From: Schlegelella_A sp038234975
Lineage (GTDB): Bacteria > Pseudomonadota > Gammaproteobacteria > Burkholderiales > Burkholderiaceae_C
Reading direction: 5' to 3'
Length of the DNA: 5,595 nt
Assembly (NCBI GenBank): GCA_038234975.1
Contig: JBBSUK010000181.1
Location: 1 to 5,595, forward strand
Shown: positions 1-5,595 of the stretch, one piece after another
How the letters are laid out: each line of letters begins with the position of its first letter
Position numbering within the stretch: the first letter of the stretch is position 1
Notes under the pieces: model-generated
Database searches by the model: none
Seen by the model: the letters and a program-made list of their open reading frames with translations, nothing else
Told to the model about the DNA's origin: nothing
Position numbers and translations under genes: made by a program

Positions 1-839
1 ACCACGCCGATGTCGGCCGGCGCCACCGGCAACTCGGTGACGATGGAAAGGCGAGGCGATGCGCCCGGATCGGCGGTCGGCATCGCCGTGCTGGTCAGCG
101 TGCGGCCGGACGAGTCGAGCAGGCTGATCGCGTGGCGGCGCGACACCTCGGGCGGCACCTGGTAGCGCAGGAGGCGGTCGAGCGAGAACTCCGCCACCAG
201 CGCGCCGGTGAAGGTGTTGCCTTCGAGCAGCGGCACCAGGACCTGGATCACCTGGTAGCCGAAGCTGTCGACGAAGGGATGCGAGTAGGCGATCTGCCGG
301 GTGTCTCGGCCGCGCTTGAAGACGGCGTCGGGCTGCAGGCCCGAGCCGGCCACCGGCAGCGATGCCGGCGTCTCGATGCCGGAGATGCCGGTTTCGGGCG
401 GGAACGTCGTGCCCGACCAGCTCGCCACCGGGCGGCGCTTCGCGTCGAGCCAGAGGAGGTTGGTCGTCTCGGGGCGGTCGCGGGTGAACGAGGATGCCTG
501 CAGCAGGAAGCCGTTGCGATCGAGCGCGTGTGTCGTCAGCTCGCGCGCCATCCGCACGAGCTGCTCTCGGCTCTCGATCAGTCGCAGGCGGATCTGCTGC
601 TGGGTGACCTCGGTGTCGCGCTTGACGGCCTCCTGCTGCCGGTCGAGCTCCTCGTTGCGCAGGTACCAGAAGGTGGCGACGATGACGGCCAGGAACAGCA
701 GCACCGACATCAGCGGACCGAGCGTCGCGTAGCGGTCCTGGCGCGACGGCGATTGCCGCCGCCACCAGCGGCCGAAGATGCGCTCCGGCAGGGAGCGCGT
801 CGGACGGTGCGGCGAGGCCGCAGCGGCGACTGGCTTCAT
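1..839 (-). CDS. Membrane-anchored sensor protein, N-terminal part only
   Basis: The frame opens at ATG 839-837 and runs off the left edge, giving 279 residues with no stop. An in-frame TGA lies 57 bases upstream (the stop of the M20 gene) with no other ATG, GTG or TTG between, so this start is the best choice, although the Shine-Dalgarno is weak. Residues 1-38 are basic and probably cytoplasmic. Residues about 39-60 form one hydrophobic helix (core LMSVLLFLAVIVATFWYL). Residues about 61-105 are rich in Glu, Gln and Arg and look like a coiled coil. Residues about 110-279 resemble an extended sensor domain of the kind found before PAS and kinase modules. From memory the helix and coiled-coil sequence resembles PAS-containing sensor histidine kinases of Burkholderiales, but no kinase, PAS or cyclase motif is inside the window, so the output domain is inferred. 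A chemoreceptor or diguanylate cyclase remains possible. It may be transcribed with the purine operon or separately. Confidence 0.75.
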   Translation of the reverse strand, partial: MKPVAAAASPHRPTRSLPERIFGRWWRRQSPSRQDRYATLGPLMSVLLFLAVIVATFWYLRNEELDRQQEAVKRDTEVTQQQIRLRLIESREQLVRMARELTTHALDRNGFLLQASSFTRDRPETTNLLWLDAKRRPVASWSGTTFPPETGISGIETPASLPVAGSGLQPDAVFKRGRDTRQIAYSHPFVDSFGYQVIQVLVPLLEGNTFTGALVAEFSLDRLLRYQVPPEVSRRHAISLLDSSGRTLTSTAMPTADPGASPRLSIVTELPVAPADIGV

Positions 840-865
840 CTGCCGATTATCGCGGGCCAGGCGTT

Positions 866-882
866 CGCGCCGCGGCGGCGCG
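866..882. repeat. GC-only inverted repeat between the M20 and sensor genes
   Basis: The 54-base gap between the M20 stop and the sensor ATG contains a perfect inverted repeat with 8-base arms (CGCGCCGC and GCGGCGCG) around one central base. As RNA it could fold into a 7-bp all-GC stem with a 3-base loop, beginning 11 bases past the M20 stop. No U-tract follows, so it is not a classical Rho-independent terminator. It could slow transcription, protect the 3' end of the upstream mRNA, or simply reflect base composition. Confidence 0.4.
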
Positions 883-893
883 TGCCGGGTTCC

Positions 894-2126
894 TCAAGCG
901 AGCAGGTCGCTCAGCGTTCGGGCGACGACCTTCGTCGCACGCCTCAGGTCGTCGAGCTCGAGGCGTTCGTCGGCGCGCTTGGCGTGGCTCTCGAGCACCG
1001 TGCGCGGGCCGGCGCCGTAGATCGCCGCTGCGACGCCCGCCGCGGCGTAGAGGCGCACGTCGGTGTACAGCGGCGTGCCGACGCTGCGGATCGGCTCGCC
1101 GAAGACCGCCTCGCCGTGCCGCTGCAGCGCCGCCACCAGCGGCGCGTTGGCGTCGTCGGGCTTCCACGCCTGCGCGAGGAGCAGGCGCCGGACGTCGACG
1201 CGAACGCCGTCGACCGCGGTCGCCGCCCTGGCGATCACCGCCCGGACGTCGGCCTCGACCCGGGCCGGGTCCTCTTCGGGGATCATGCGCCGGTCGAGCT
1301 TGAGCACCACCTTGCCCGGAACGACGTTGGTGTTGGTTCCGCCTTCGATTCGGCCGACGTTGAGATAGGGGTGGACGATACCGTCGACGTTCGATCGCAC
1401 CTCGCAGTAGCGGCGGTTCTCGGCGTAGAGCGCGACCAGGATCGCGGTGGTGGCCTGCAGCGCGTCGACGCCGGTGTCGGGGATCGCCGCGTGCGCCTGC
1501 CGGCCGTGCACCGTCACCTCCAGCTGCAGGCAGCCGTTGTGCGCGGTGACGACGTCGTAGCTGAAGCCGGCGGCGATCAGGTAGTCGGGTCGTGTCAGCC
1601 CGTGGTCGAGCAGCCACTTCGGTCCGAGTTCGCCGCCGAACTCCTCGTCGTAGGTGAAGTGCAGCTCGATGCTGCCGCGCGACGGCCGTGCGACGGCCTC
1701 GAGTGCGCGCAACGCGAACGTGTAGGTCGCGAAGTCGCTCTTGCTCACCGCCGAGGCGCGACCGTAGAGGCGTCCGCCTTCGATCTCGCCGCCATAGGGG
1801 TCGCGGGTCCAGCCCTCGCCGGGCGGCACGACGTCGCCGTGCGCGTTGAGCGCCACCGTCGGCCCGGCGTCGCCGTAGCGGCGACGCACGATCAGGTTGG
1901 TGAGCGATTCGAGGCCGTGCGCCTTGACCTCGTCGTCGGCCACGGCGTGCTTCTCCACGGGCAGGCCGTAGCCCTCGAGCAGCTCGGCAGTGCGCTCGGC
2001 GTGCGGCGCGTTGTCGCCCGGCGGCGTATCGGTGGGAACGCGGACGAGCGCCTGCAGGAACGCCACCTCCTCGTCGAAGTGGGCGTCGATCCAGGCGTCG
2101 AGCGCGGTGCAGGAAGTCGAGGTCAT
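894..2126 (-). CDS. M20-family metallopeptidase-like protein with altered metal site
   Basis: This 410-residue cytoplasmic protein has the ArgE/DapE/carboxypeptidase G2 fold. Family landmarks are LNAHGDVVPPGEGW (93-106, H96 and D98), YGRASAVSKSDFA (121-133), TYDEEFGGELG (158-168, general base E161 and ligand E162 by alignment), a dimerisation-domain GRQAHAAIPDTGVDA (208-222), EGGTNTNVVPG (261-271) and YGAGPRTVLESHAKRADERL (370-389, ligand H381). Two ligands usual in di-zinc M20 enzymes are not where expected. The bridging Asp of GRGxxDMK is V127, and the later Glu of the usual GEPT segment is G187 in AAGFSYD. The rest of the fold looks intact, so this is probably a specialised subfamily and not a decayed gene. 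The ATG (2126-2124) overlaps the uraD-allC stop. Its place in the operon suggests action on a ureide or a carbamoyl or amide product of allantoate breakdown, but the substrate is not determined. Automatic labels such as succinyl-diaminopimelate desuccinylase should not be trusted here. Confidence 0.92.
   Translation of the reverse strand: MTSTSCTALDAWIDAHFDEEVAFLQALVRVPTDTPPGDNAPHAERTAELLEGYGLPVEKHAVADDEVKAHGLESLTNLIVRRRYGDAGPTVALNAHGDVVPPGEGWTRDPYGGEIEGGRLYGRASAVSKSDFATYTFALRALEAVARPSRGSIELHFTYDEEFGGELGPKWLLDHGLTRPDYLIAAGFSYDVVTAHNGCLQLEVTVHGRQAHAAIPDTGVDALQATTAILVALYAENRRYCEVRSNVDGIVHPYLNVGRIEGGTNTNVVPGKVVLKLDRRMIPEEDPARVEADVRAVIARAATAVDGVRVDVRRLLLAQAWKPDDANAPLVAALQRHGEAVFGEPIRSVGTPLYTDVRLYAAAGVAAAIYGAGPRTVLESHAKRADERLELDDLRRATKVVARTLSDLLA
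2123..2126 (-). other. ATGA overlap, uraD-allC stop / M20 gene start
   Basis: The TGA (2125-2123) of uraD-allC overlaps the ATG (2126-2124) of the M20-like gene. There is no good Shine-Dalgarno directly upstream, again consistent with coupled translation. Confidence 0.9.
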
Positions 2127-3898
2127 GACAGGTCGGCAGCGAGCTGCTCGAGCAGGTTCGAGTAGGCGCGGACGCAGAGCTCGGCGTCGTCGTTGGTGAT
2201 CGACTCGAGCGGGTTGTGGCTGATGCCGGCGTTCTGGCCGCGCAGGAACAGCATCGCCTGCGGCATCGCCTCGTGCAGCTTCATCGCGTCGTGGCCTGCG
2301 CCGCTCGGCAGCGTGTGGGCCGGCAGGCCGAGTGCCATCACCGCGCGCTCCCAGCGCTGCTGCCAGTCGGGCGCGCTCGGCGCCGCGGCGGCGCGCATCG
2401 TCTCCTCGAGCTTGAAGTGCACGCCGCGCCGCTCGCAGATGCGCGCCAGCTCGGCCGTGACATCGGCGGCGCAGGCGTCTCGGGCTTCGTCGGTGGTGGC
2501 GCGGATGTCGATGCTGAAGGTGCAGCGGCCGGGTACGACGTTGATCGAGCCGCTCGGCACCGCGAGCATGCCGACCGTGGCCACGACGTTCGGCACGCCG
2601 GCCGCCCGCTTCTCGGCGTAGAGCAGCAGCTCGGCGGCTGCCGCCGCGGCGTCGCGTCGGCGGTCCATCGGCGTCGTTCCGGCGTGGCTCGCCATGCCGA
2701 TCGTCTCGGCGAGAAAGCGCACGCTGCCGTTGATCGACGTGACGATGCCGAGCGGCAGGTCGAGCTCGTTGAGCACCGGGCCCTGTTCGATGTGCGTCTC
2801 GATGAAGCCGAGGTACTTCGCTGGATCCCGTCGGAGCTTGTCGATGTCGTCGATGCACAGACCCGCTGCCTGCATCGCGTCTCGCATCGACACGCCGTCG
2901 GCGTCGTTCTGGTCGAGCCATCGCTTGTCGAAGTGACCGGTGAGCGCGCCCGAGCCGAGGAACACGGCCTTGTATCGCTGGCCCTCCTCCTCGGCGAAGC
3001 CGACGACCTCGAAACCGAACGGCAGCCGTTGCTTGCGAGCGCTGAGCTCGCGGACGCACGCCATCGGCACGAAGATGCCGAGCCGGCCGTCGTACTTGCC
3101 GCCGTTGCGAACGGTGTCGTAGTGCGAACCCGTGAGGAGCCGCTTCGCCTCGCGGTCGATGCCGTGGTAGATGCCGACGACGTTGCCGACCGCGTCGATC
3201 TCGACGTCGTCGAAACCGCACTCGGCGCGCATCCAGTGCGCGAGTCGCTGCGCGCAGGCCCGGTGCGCGTCGGTGAGGTAGGTGACGGTCAGCTCGCCAC
3301 GCTCGGCGTAGCCCGGGTCGCTGTGCGTCGCGAGCTGTTCGGCCCAGTCCCAGACACGGTTGCCCAGCTCGGGAACGTGGCCGAGCTTGTCGTCGAGACG
3401 CAGCTCGGCGATCCGGTGGATGTTGCGCAGCGCCTCGGCGAGTTCGTAGTCAGGGTGGTTCTCGAGACGGCGCGCGAAGGTCGCCATGATCTCGGCCTTC
3501 GTCAGTCCGGTGCCGCGCGGGCCGCGGACGGCGAGAACGAACGGAAAGTCGAAGCGCGCGTTGTAGGCGGCGTTGAGCTGCTGGATGCGCGAGAACTCGT
3601 CCGGCGTGCATTCGGTCAGGCCGGCGCGGCCCTGCTCGGCGCTCGACTCCGCCGTCAGCGCCTTGGCGACCATCGCCTTGCCGGCGAGCTCGGGATGGGC
3701 GCGGACCAGCGCGAGCCGGGCGTCGCGGCCGGCGCCGCGAACGGCCTCGACCAGCGCCAGCTTGAGCGCCGCCAGGCTCGCGAACGGTCGTCCGGCCGAT
3801 GCGGCTTCGACGATCCACGGCGAAAGCTCGTAGGTGCCGTCGAGCAGGTGGACGAAATCGGCCTTCGAGGCGGCGTTGAGCTGGGCGAGCGTGATCAT
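2123..3898 (-). CDS. uraD-allC: Fusion of OHCU decarboxylase (UraD) and allantoate amidohydrolase (AllC)
   Basis: This is one 591-residue frame with two complete enzymes. Residues 1 to about 170 are an OHCU decarboxylase, which forms S-allantoin from the urate-derived intermediate OHCU. Seen there are the catalytic His in RAHPELAGK (H68), the SSAEQGRAGL segment (85-94), FDFPFVLAVRG (116-126) and the closing helix with ENHPDYE and IAELRL (146-167). Residues about 178-591 are an M20-family allantoate amidohydrolase, which releases ammonia and CO2 from allantoate to give ureidoglycine. All expected metal and catalytic residues are visible: H259 in SHYDTV, D270 in GGKYDGRLG, E304/E305 in AEEEGQR, H369 in ETHIEQGP, dimer-interface SHAGTTPMDRR (404-414), GAGHDAM (533-539) and H561 in GISHNPLE. 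The join is short and has no stop or frameshift. The ATG at 3898-3896 overlaps the puuE stop and has no clear Shine-Dalgarno. The AllC half could in principle act on a related N-carbamoyl amino acid, but the context supports allantoate. Confidence 0.94.
   Translation of the reverse strand: MITLAQLNAASKADFVHLLDGTYELSPWIVEAASAGRPFASLAALKLALVEAVRGAGRDARLALVRAHPELAGKAMVAKALTAESSAEQGRAGLTECTPDEFSRIQQLNAAYNARFDFPFVLAVRGPRGTGLTKAEIMATFARRLENHPDYELAEALRNIHRIAELRLDDKLGHVPELGNRVWDWAEQLATHSDPGYAERGELTVTYLTDAHRACAQRLAHWMRAECGFDDVEIDAVGNVVGIYHGIDREAKRLLTGSHYDTVRNGGKYDGRLGIFVPMACVRELSARKQRLPFGFEVVGFAEEEGQRYKAVFLGSGALTGHFDKRWLDQNDADGVSMRDAMQAAGLCIDDIDKLRRDPAKYLGFIETHIEQGPVLNELDLPLGIVTSINGSVRFLAETIGMASHAGTTPMDRRRDAAAAAAELLLYAEKRAAGVPNVVATVGMLAVPSGSINVVPGRCTFSIDIRATTDEARDACAADVTAELARICERRGVHFKLEETMRAAAAPSAPDWQQRWERAVMALGLPAHTLPSGAGHDAMKLHEAMPQAMLFLRGQNAGISHNPLESITNDDAELCVRAYSNLLEQLAADLS
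3895..3898 (-). other. ATGA overlap, puuE stop / uraD-allC start
   Basis: The puuE TGA (3897-3895) overlaps the ATG (3898-3896) of the fused gene. The bases just before the ATG are C-rich and show no Shine-Dalgarno, so initiation of the fused protein probably depends on ribosomes arriving from puuE. Confidence 0.9.
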
Positions 3899-4881
3899 GG
3901 GGCGGACCAGAGGAAAGCGGTGGCAGGGTCGAACGGATGCGTCGCCTGCCAGTGGCGGGCGATCTCGATCCGGCGGGCGACCCAGACGCGGTCGTGCCGC
4001 GCGACGTGGTCGAGGAAGCGTTGCAGCGCACGGATGCGGCCGGGCCGGCCGAGCAGCCGGCAGTGCATGCCGATGCTCATCATCGCCGGACGCTCGTCGC
4101 CTTCGGCATAGTGGGCGTCGAAGGCATCGCGCAGGTAGGCGAAGAACGCGTCGCCGTTCGGGTAGCCCTGTGGCAGCGCGAAGCGCATGTCGTTGCAGTC
4201 GAGCGTGTAGGGGACGACGAGATGCGGCGCCGTCTCGCCGCCGGACTGCTCGACGCGGAGCCAGAACGGAAGGTCGTCGCCGTAGTAGTCGCTGTCGTAG
4301 GCGAAACCGCCGTGCTCGACGACGAGGCGGCGCGTGTTCGGACTGTCGCGGCCGGTGTACCAGCCGAGCGGCGCCGCGCCGGTCAACCGTGTCATCGACT
4401 CGACCGCGAGCCGCATGTGCTCGCGCTCGGTCGCTTCGTCGACCTGCTGATAGCTGATCCACCGCCAGCCGTGACAGGCGATCTCGTGCCCGAGCTCAAC
4501 GAACGCCGCGGCGACCTCGGGGTTGCGCTCGAGCGCCATGGCGACGCCGAACACGGTGAGCGGCAGCGCGCGCTTCTCGAACTCGCGCAGGATGCGCCAG
4601 ACGCCGACCCGCGAGCCGTACTCGTAGATGCCTTCCATGCTCAGGTGGCGAGCCGGGAAGGCAGGCGGGTTGGACATCTCGGAGAGGAACTGCTCGCTGC
4701 CGGCGTCGCCGTGCAGCACCGAGTTCTCGCCGCCTTCCTCGAAGTTGAGGACGAACTGCAGCGCGACGCCGGCGCCACCCGGCCAGGCGGCGTGCGGCGG
4801 CGTCCGGCCATAGCCGGCGAGGTCGCGCGGGTAGCGGTGTCCGGCCGGCTGGCGCGGCGACGCGTCGGGGTCGCTGGTCAT
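3895..4881 (-). CDS. puuE: Allantoinase PuuE (polysaccharide-deacetylase fold)
   Basis: This 328-residue cytoplasmic protein closely resembles the PuuE family, which hydrolyses S-allantoin to allantoate. PuuE proteins have the NodB/polysaccharide-deacetylase fold but are reported to work without a metal cofactor, unlike AllB-type allantoinases. Family signatures are visible in order: YPRDLAGYGRTPPH near residues 17-30, WPGGAGVALQFVLNFEEGG at 33-51, HGDAGSEQFLSE at 57-68, YEYGSRVGVWR at 86-96, TVFGVAMALERNPE at 109-122, EIACHGWRW with H137 at 133-141, GWYTGRDSPNT at 173-183, DLPFW at 203-207, VPYTLDCNDMRFA at 223-235 and GMHCRLLGRPGR at 271-282. Length is normal for the family. The start ATG (4881-4879) overlaps the regulator's TGA, and only a weak Shine-Dalgarno is seen upstream, which fits translational coupling. 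A chitin or peptidoglycan deacetylase role is unlikely because there is no signal peptide and the PuuE signatures are intact. Confidence 0.96.
   Translation of the reverse strand: MTSDPDASPRQPAGHRYPRDLAGYGRTPPHAAWPGGAGVALQFVLNFEEGGENSVLHGDAGSEQFLSEMSNPPAFPARHLSMEGIYEYGSRVGVWRILREFEKRALPLTVFGVAMALERNPEVAAAFVELGHEIACHGWRWISYQQVDEATEREHMRLAVESMTRLTGAAPLGWYTGRDSPNTRRLVVEHGGFAYDSDYYGDDLPFWLRVEQSGGETAPHLVVPYTLDCNDMRFALPQGYPNGDAFFAYLRDAFDAHYAEGDERPAMMSIGMHCRLLGRPGRIRALQRFLDHVARHDRVWVARRIEIARHWQATHPFDPATAFLWSAP
4878..4881 (-). other. ATGA overlap, regulator stop / puuE start
   Basis: The regulator's TGA (4880-4878) lies inside the puuE ATG (4881-4879) in a -1 arrangement. Such overlaps usually mean that ribosomes finishing one gene restart on the next, which ties the amount of allantoinase to translation of the regulator. 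Confidence 0.9.
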
Positions 4882-5595
4882 CTGCGCCTGGCGCCGAGGA
4901 TGCTCGACAGATCGCTCGACCGCGGATCGAGGCGCAGGTTCTGCTCGACGTGCTCGAGGTGCTCTTCGGTCAGCCGAACGGCGGCGCGGACGTCGCGCTT
5001 CTCGAGCGCGTCGACGATCGCCACGTGCTCGGCGAACGACGCCTCGGCCGAATGCGAGGACTGGTACATCAGCGCGATCAGCGACGAGCGGCCGAGCAGG
5101 TCCTTCAGCAGCTCGCCCATGACCTCGTTGCCGAGCATGCGGGCCATCACGGCGTGGAAGTCGGCGAGCAGGTGCGTGCGGCCGGAGACGTCGCTGCGCG
5201 AGATGGCGGCGTACTCGGCGTGCAGGTGCGTCCTGAGCTCGGTGATCTGCGCGGCGCTGACGGCGGCGCACAGGCGCCGCACGATGGCGCCTTCGATCAT
5301 CTGTCGCGTGTCGAAGACCTGGCGCGCCTCGTCGACGCTCGGCGTCGCGACAAAGGCGCCGCGTGCTGGCTCCAGGGTGACGAGGCGGTCGCGGCTCAGC
5401 TGGTTGAGCGCCTGCCGCACGACCGTGCGCGAGACCTTGAAGATGTCGGCGATCTTCTGCTCGGCCAGCTTGGTCCCCGGCATCAGGCGTCGCTCGACGA
5501 TCGCCGCGGTGACCGACTCGACGATGCGCGATGTCGTTCCCGCGCCTGCCCTGTCGCCACCGTCGCCCGTGCGGCGCCGCCCGGTGCGCGATGCG
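4878..5595 (-). CDS. GntR/FadR-family transcriptional regulator, 5' end cut off
   Basis: The frame stays open to the right edge, and 238 residues are visible. An internal ATG at 5483-5481 would give 201 residues, but the frame upstream of it encodes a typical first helix of a GntR winged helix-turn-helix (SRIVESVTAAIVERRLMPGT), so the true start lies beyond the window. From the visible N-terminus, residues about 22-90 form the DNA-binding domain, with the recognition region at VSRTVVRQALNQL and the wing at LEPARGAFVA. Residues about 92-222 form an all-helical FCD ligand domain. Three expected metal-ligand histidines are present (H147 in DFH, H190 in AEH, H212 in EEH), but the usual Asp four residues before the first His is Leu. 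It is the first visible gene of the operon and overlaps puuE by 4 nt. By inference it senses a purine or ureide intermediate and controls this operon and itself. The effector and operator are unknown, and its promoter is outside the window. Confidence 0.93.
   Translation of the reverse strand, partial: ASRTGRRRTGDGGDRAGAGTTSRIVESVTAAIVERRLMPGTKLAEQKIADIFKVSRTVVRQALNQLSRDRLVTLEPARGAFVATPSVDEARQVFDTRQMIEGAIVRRLCAAVSAAQITELRTHLHAEYAAISRSDVSGRTHLLADFHAVMARMLGNEVMGELLKDLLGRSSLIALMYQSSHSAEASFAEHVAIVDALEKRDVRAAVRLTEEHLEHVEQNLRLDPRSSDLSSILGARRR

Noticed and set aside
847..852. GATAAT on the minus strand just upstream of the sensor ATG, resembling a -10 box
   Set aside because: No matching -35 element is found at the right distance, and it lies only 7 bases from the start codon. 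It is more likely chance.
866..882. Rho-independent terminator after the M20 gene
   Set aside because: The stem is present but no T-rich tract follows on the coding strand, so it is listed only as an inverted repeat.
132..2165. Plus-strand open frame of 677 codons
   Set aside because: It runs antisense to the end of the sensor gene, the whole M20 gene and the end of uraD-allC. Its protein is low in recognisable motifs and rich in Arg, Ala, Val and His, as expected for the mirror frame of GC-rich genes.
2127..3221. N-terminal extension of the M20 protein into the uraD-allC region (frame open from 3221)
   Set aside because: The extension is Arg-rich and motif-free and overlaps the AllC domain. 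The M20 fold starts naturally at the ATG that overlaps the previous stop.
2216..4111. Plus-strand open frame of 631 codons
   Set aside because: It is antisense to uraD-allC and puuE, whose protein motifs are unmistakable. It has no recognisable domains and is explained by GC codon bias.
4878..5483. Regulator starting at the internal ATG at 5483
   Set aside because: The upstream in-frame sequence encodes the normal first helix of a GntR domain, so this ATG is internal.

Overview
The window is very GC-rich and densely coded. All five recognisable genes lie on the minus strand, so transcription runs from the right edge to the left. The coding style, the order of purine-catabolism genes and the N-terminus of the membrane sensor on the left suggest a high-GC proteobacterium, most likely a betaproteobacterium of the Burkholderiales. 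That placement rests on remembered similarity and not on a search.

The right 4.7 kb (894-5595) is a compact allantoin and ureide catabolism operon. In transcription order it holds: a GntR/FadR-type regulator whose 5' end is cut by the window edge; a PuuE-type cofactor-independent allantoinase; a fused protein joining an OHCU decarboxylase (UraD) to an allantoate amidohydrolase (AllC); and an M20-fold metallopeptidase-like protein. Each of the three junctions between these genes is the same 4-nt ATGA overlap, in which the start codon of the next gene contains the stop of the previous one. The four proteins are therefore probably made from one mRNA with coupled translation.

The pathway reads as follows. 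The UraD domain makes S-allantoin from OHCU (2-oxo-4-hydroxy-4-carboxy-5-ureidoimidazoline). PuuE opens allantoin to allantoate. The AllC domain hydrolyses allantoate towards ureidoglycine with release of ammonia and CO2. The fused protein thus carries the steps before and after the one performed by the separate enzyme PuuE. Urate oxidase, 5-hydroxyisourate hydrolase and the final ureidoglycine/ureidoglycolate enzymes are not in the window. The M20-like protein could be a last-step or accessory hydrolase, but two of its expected metal ligands are missing and its reaction cannot be read from the sequence.

The left 839 bases hold the N-terminal 279 codons of a membrane-anchored sensor protein (one transmembrane helix, a coiled coil, then a probable sensory domain). 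Its signalling output domain lies beyond the left edge. It is separated from the M20 gene by 54 bases that contain a GC-rich inverted repeat. No RNA genes, mobile elements, CRISPR arrays or convincing promoters were seen. Long open frames on the plus strand are antisense shadows of the GC-rich genes.
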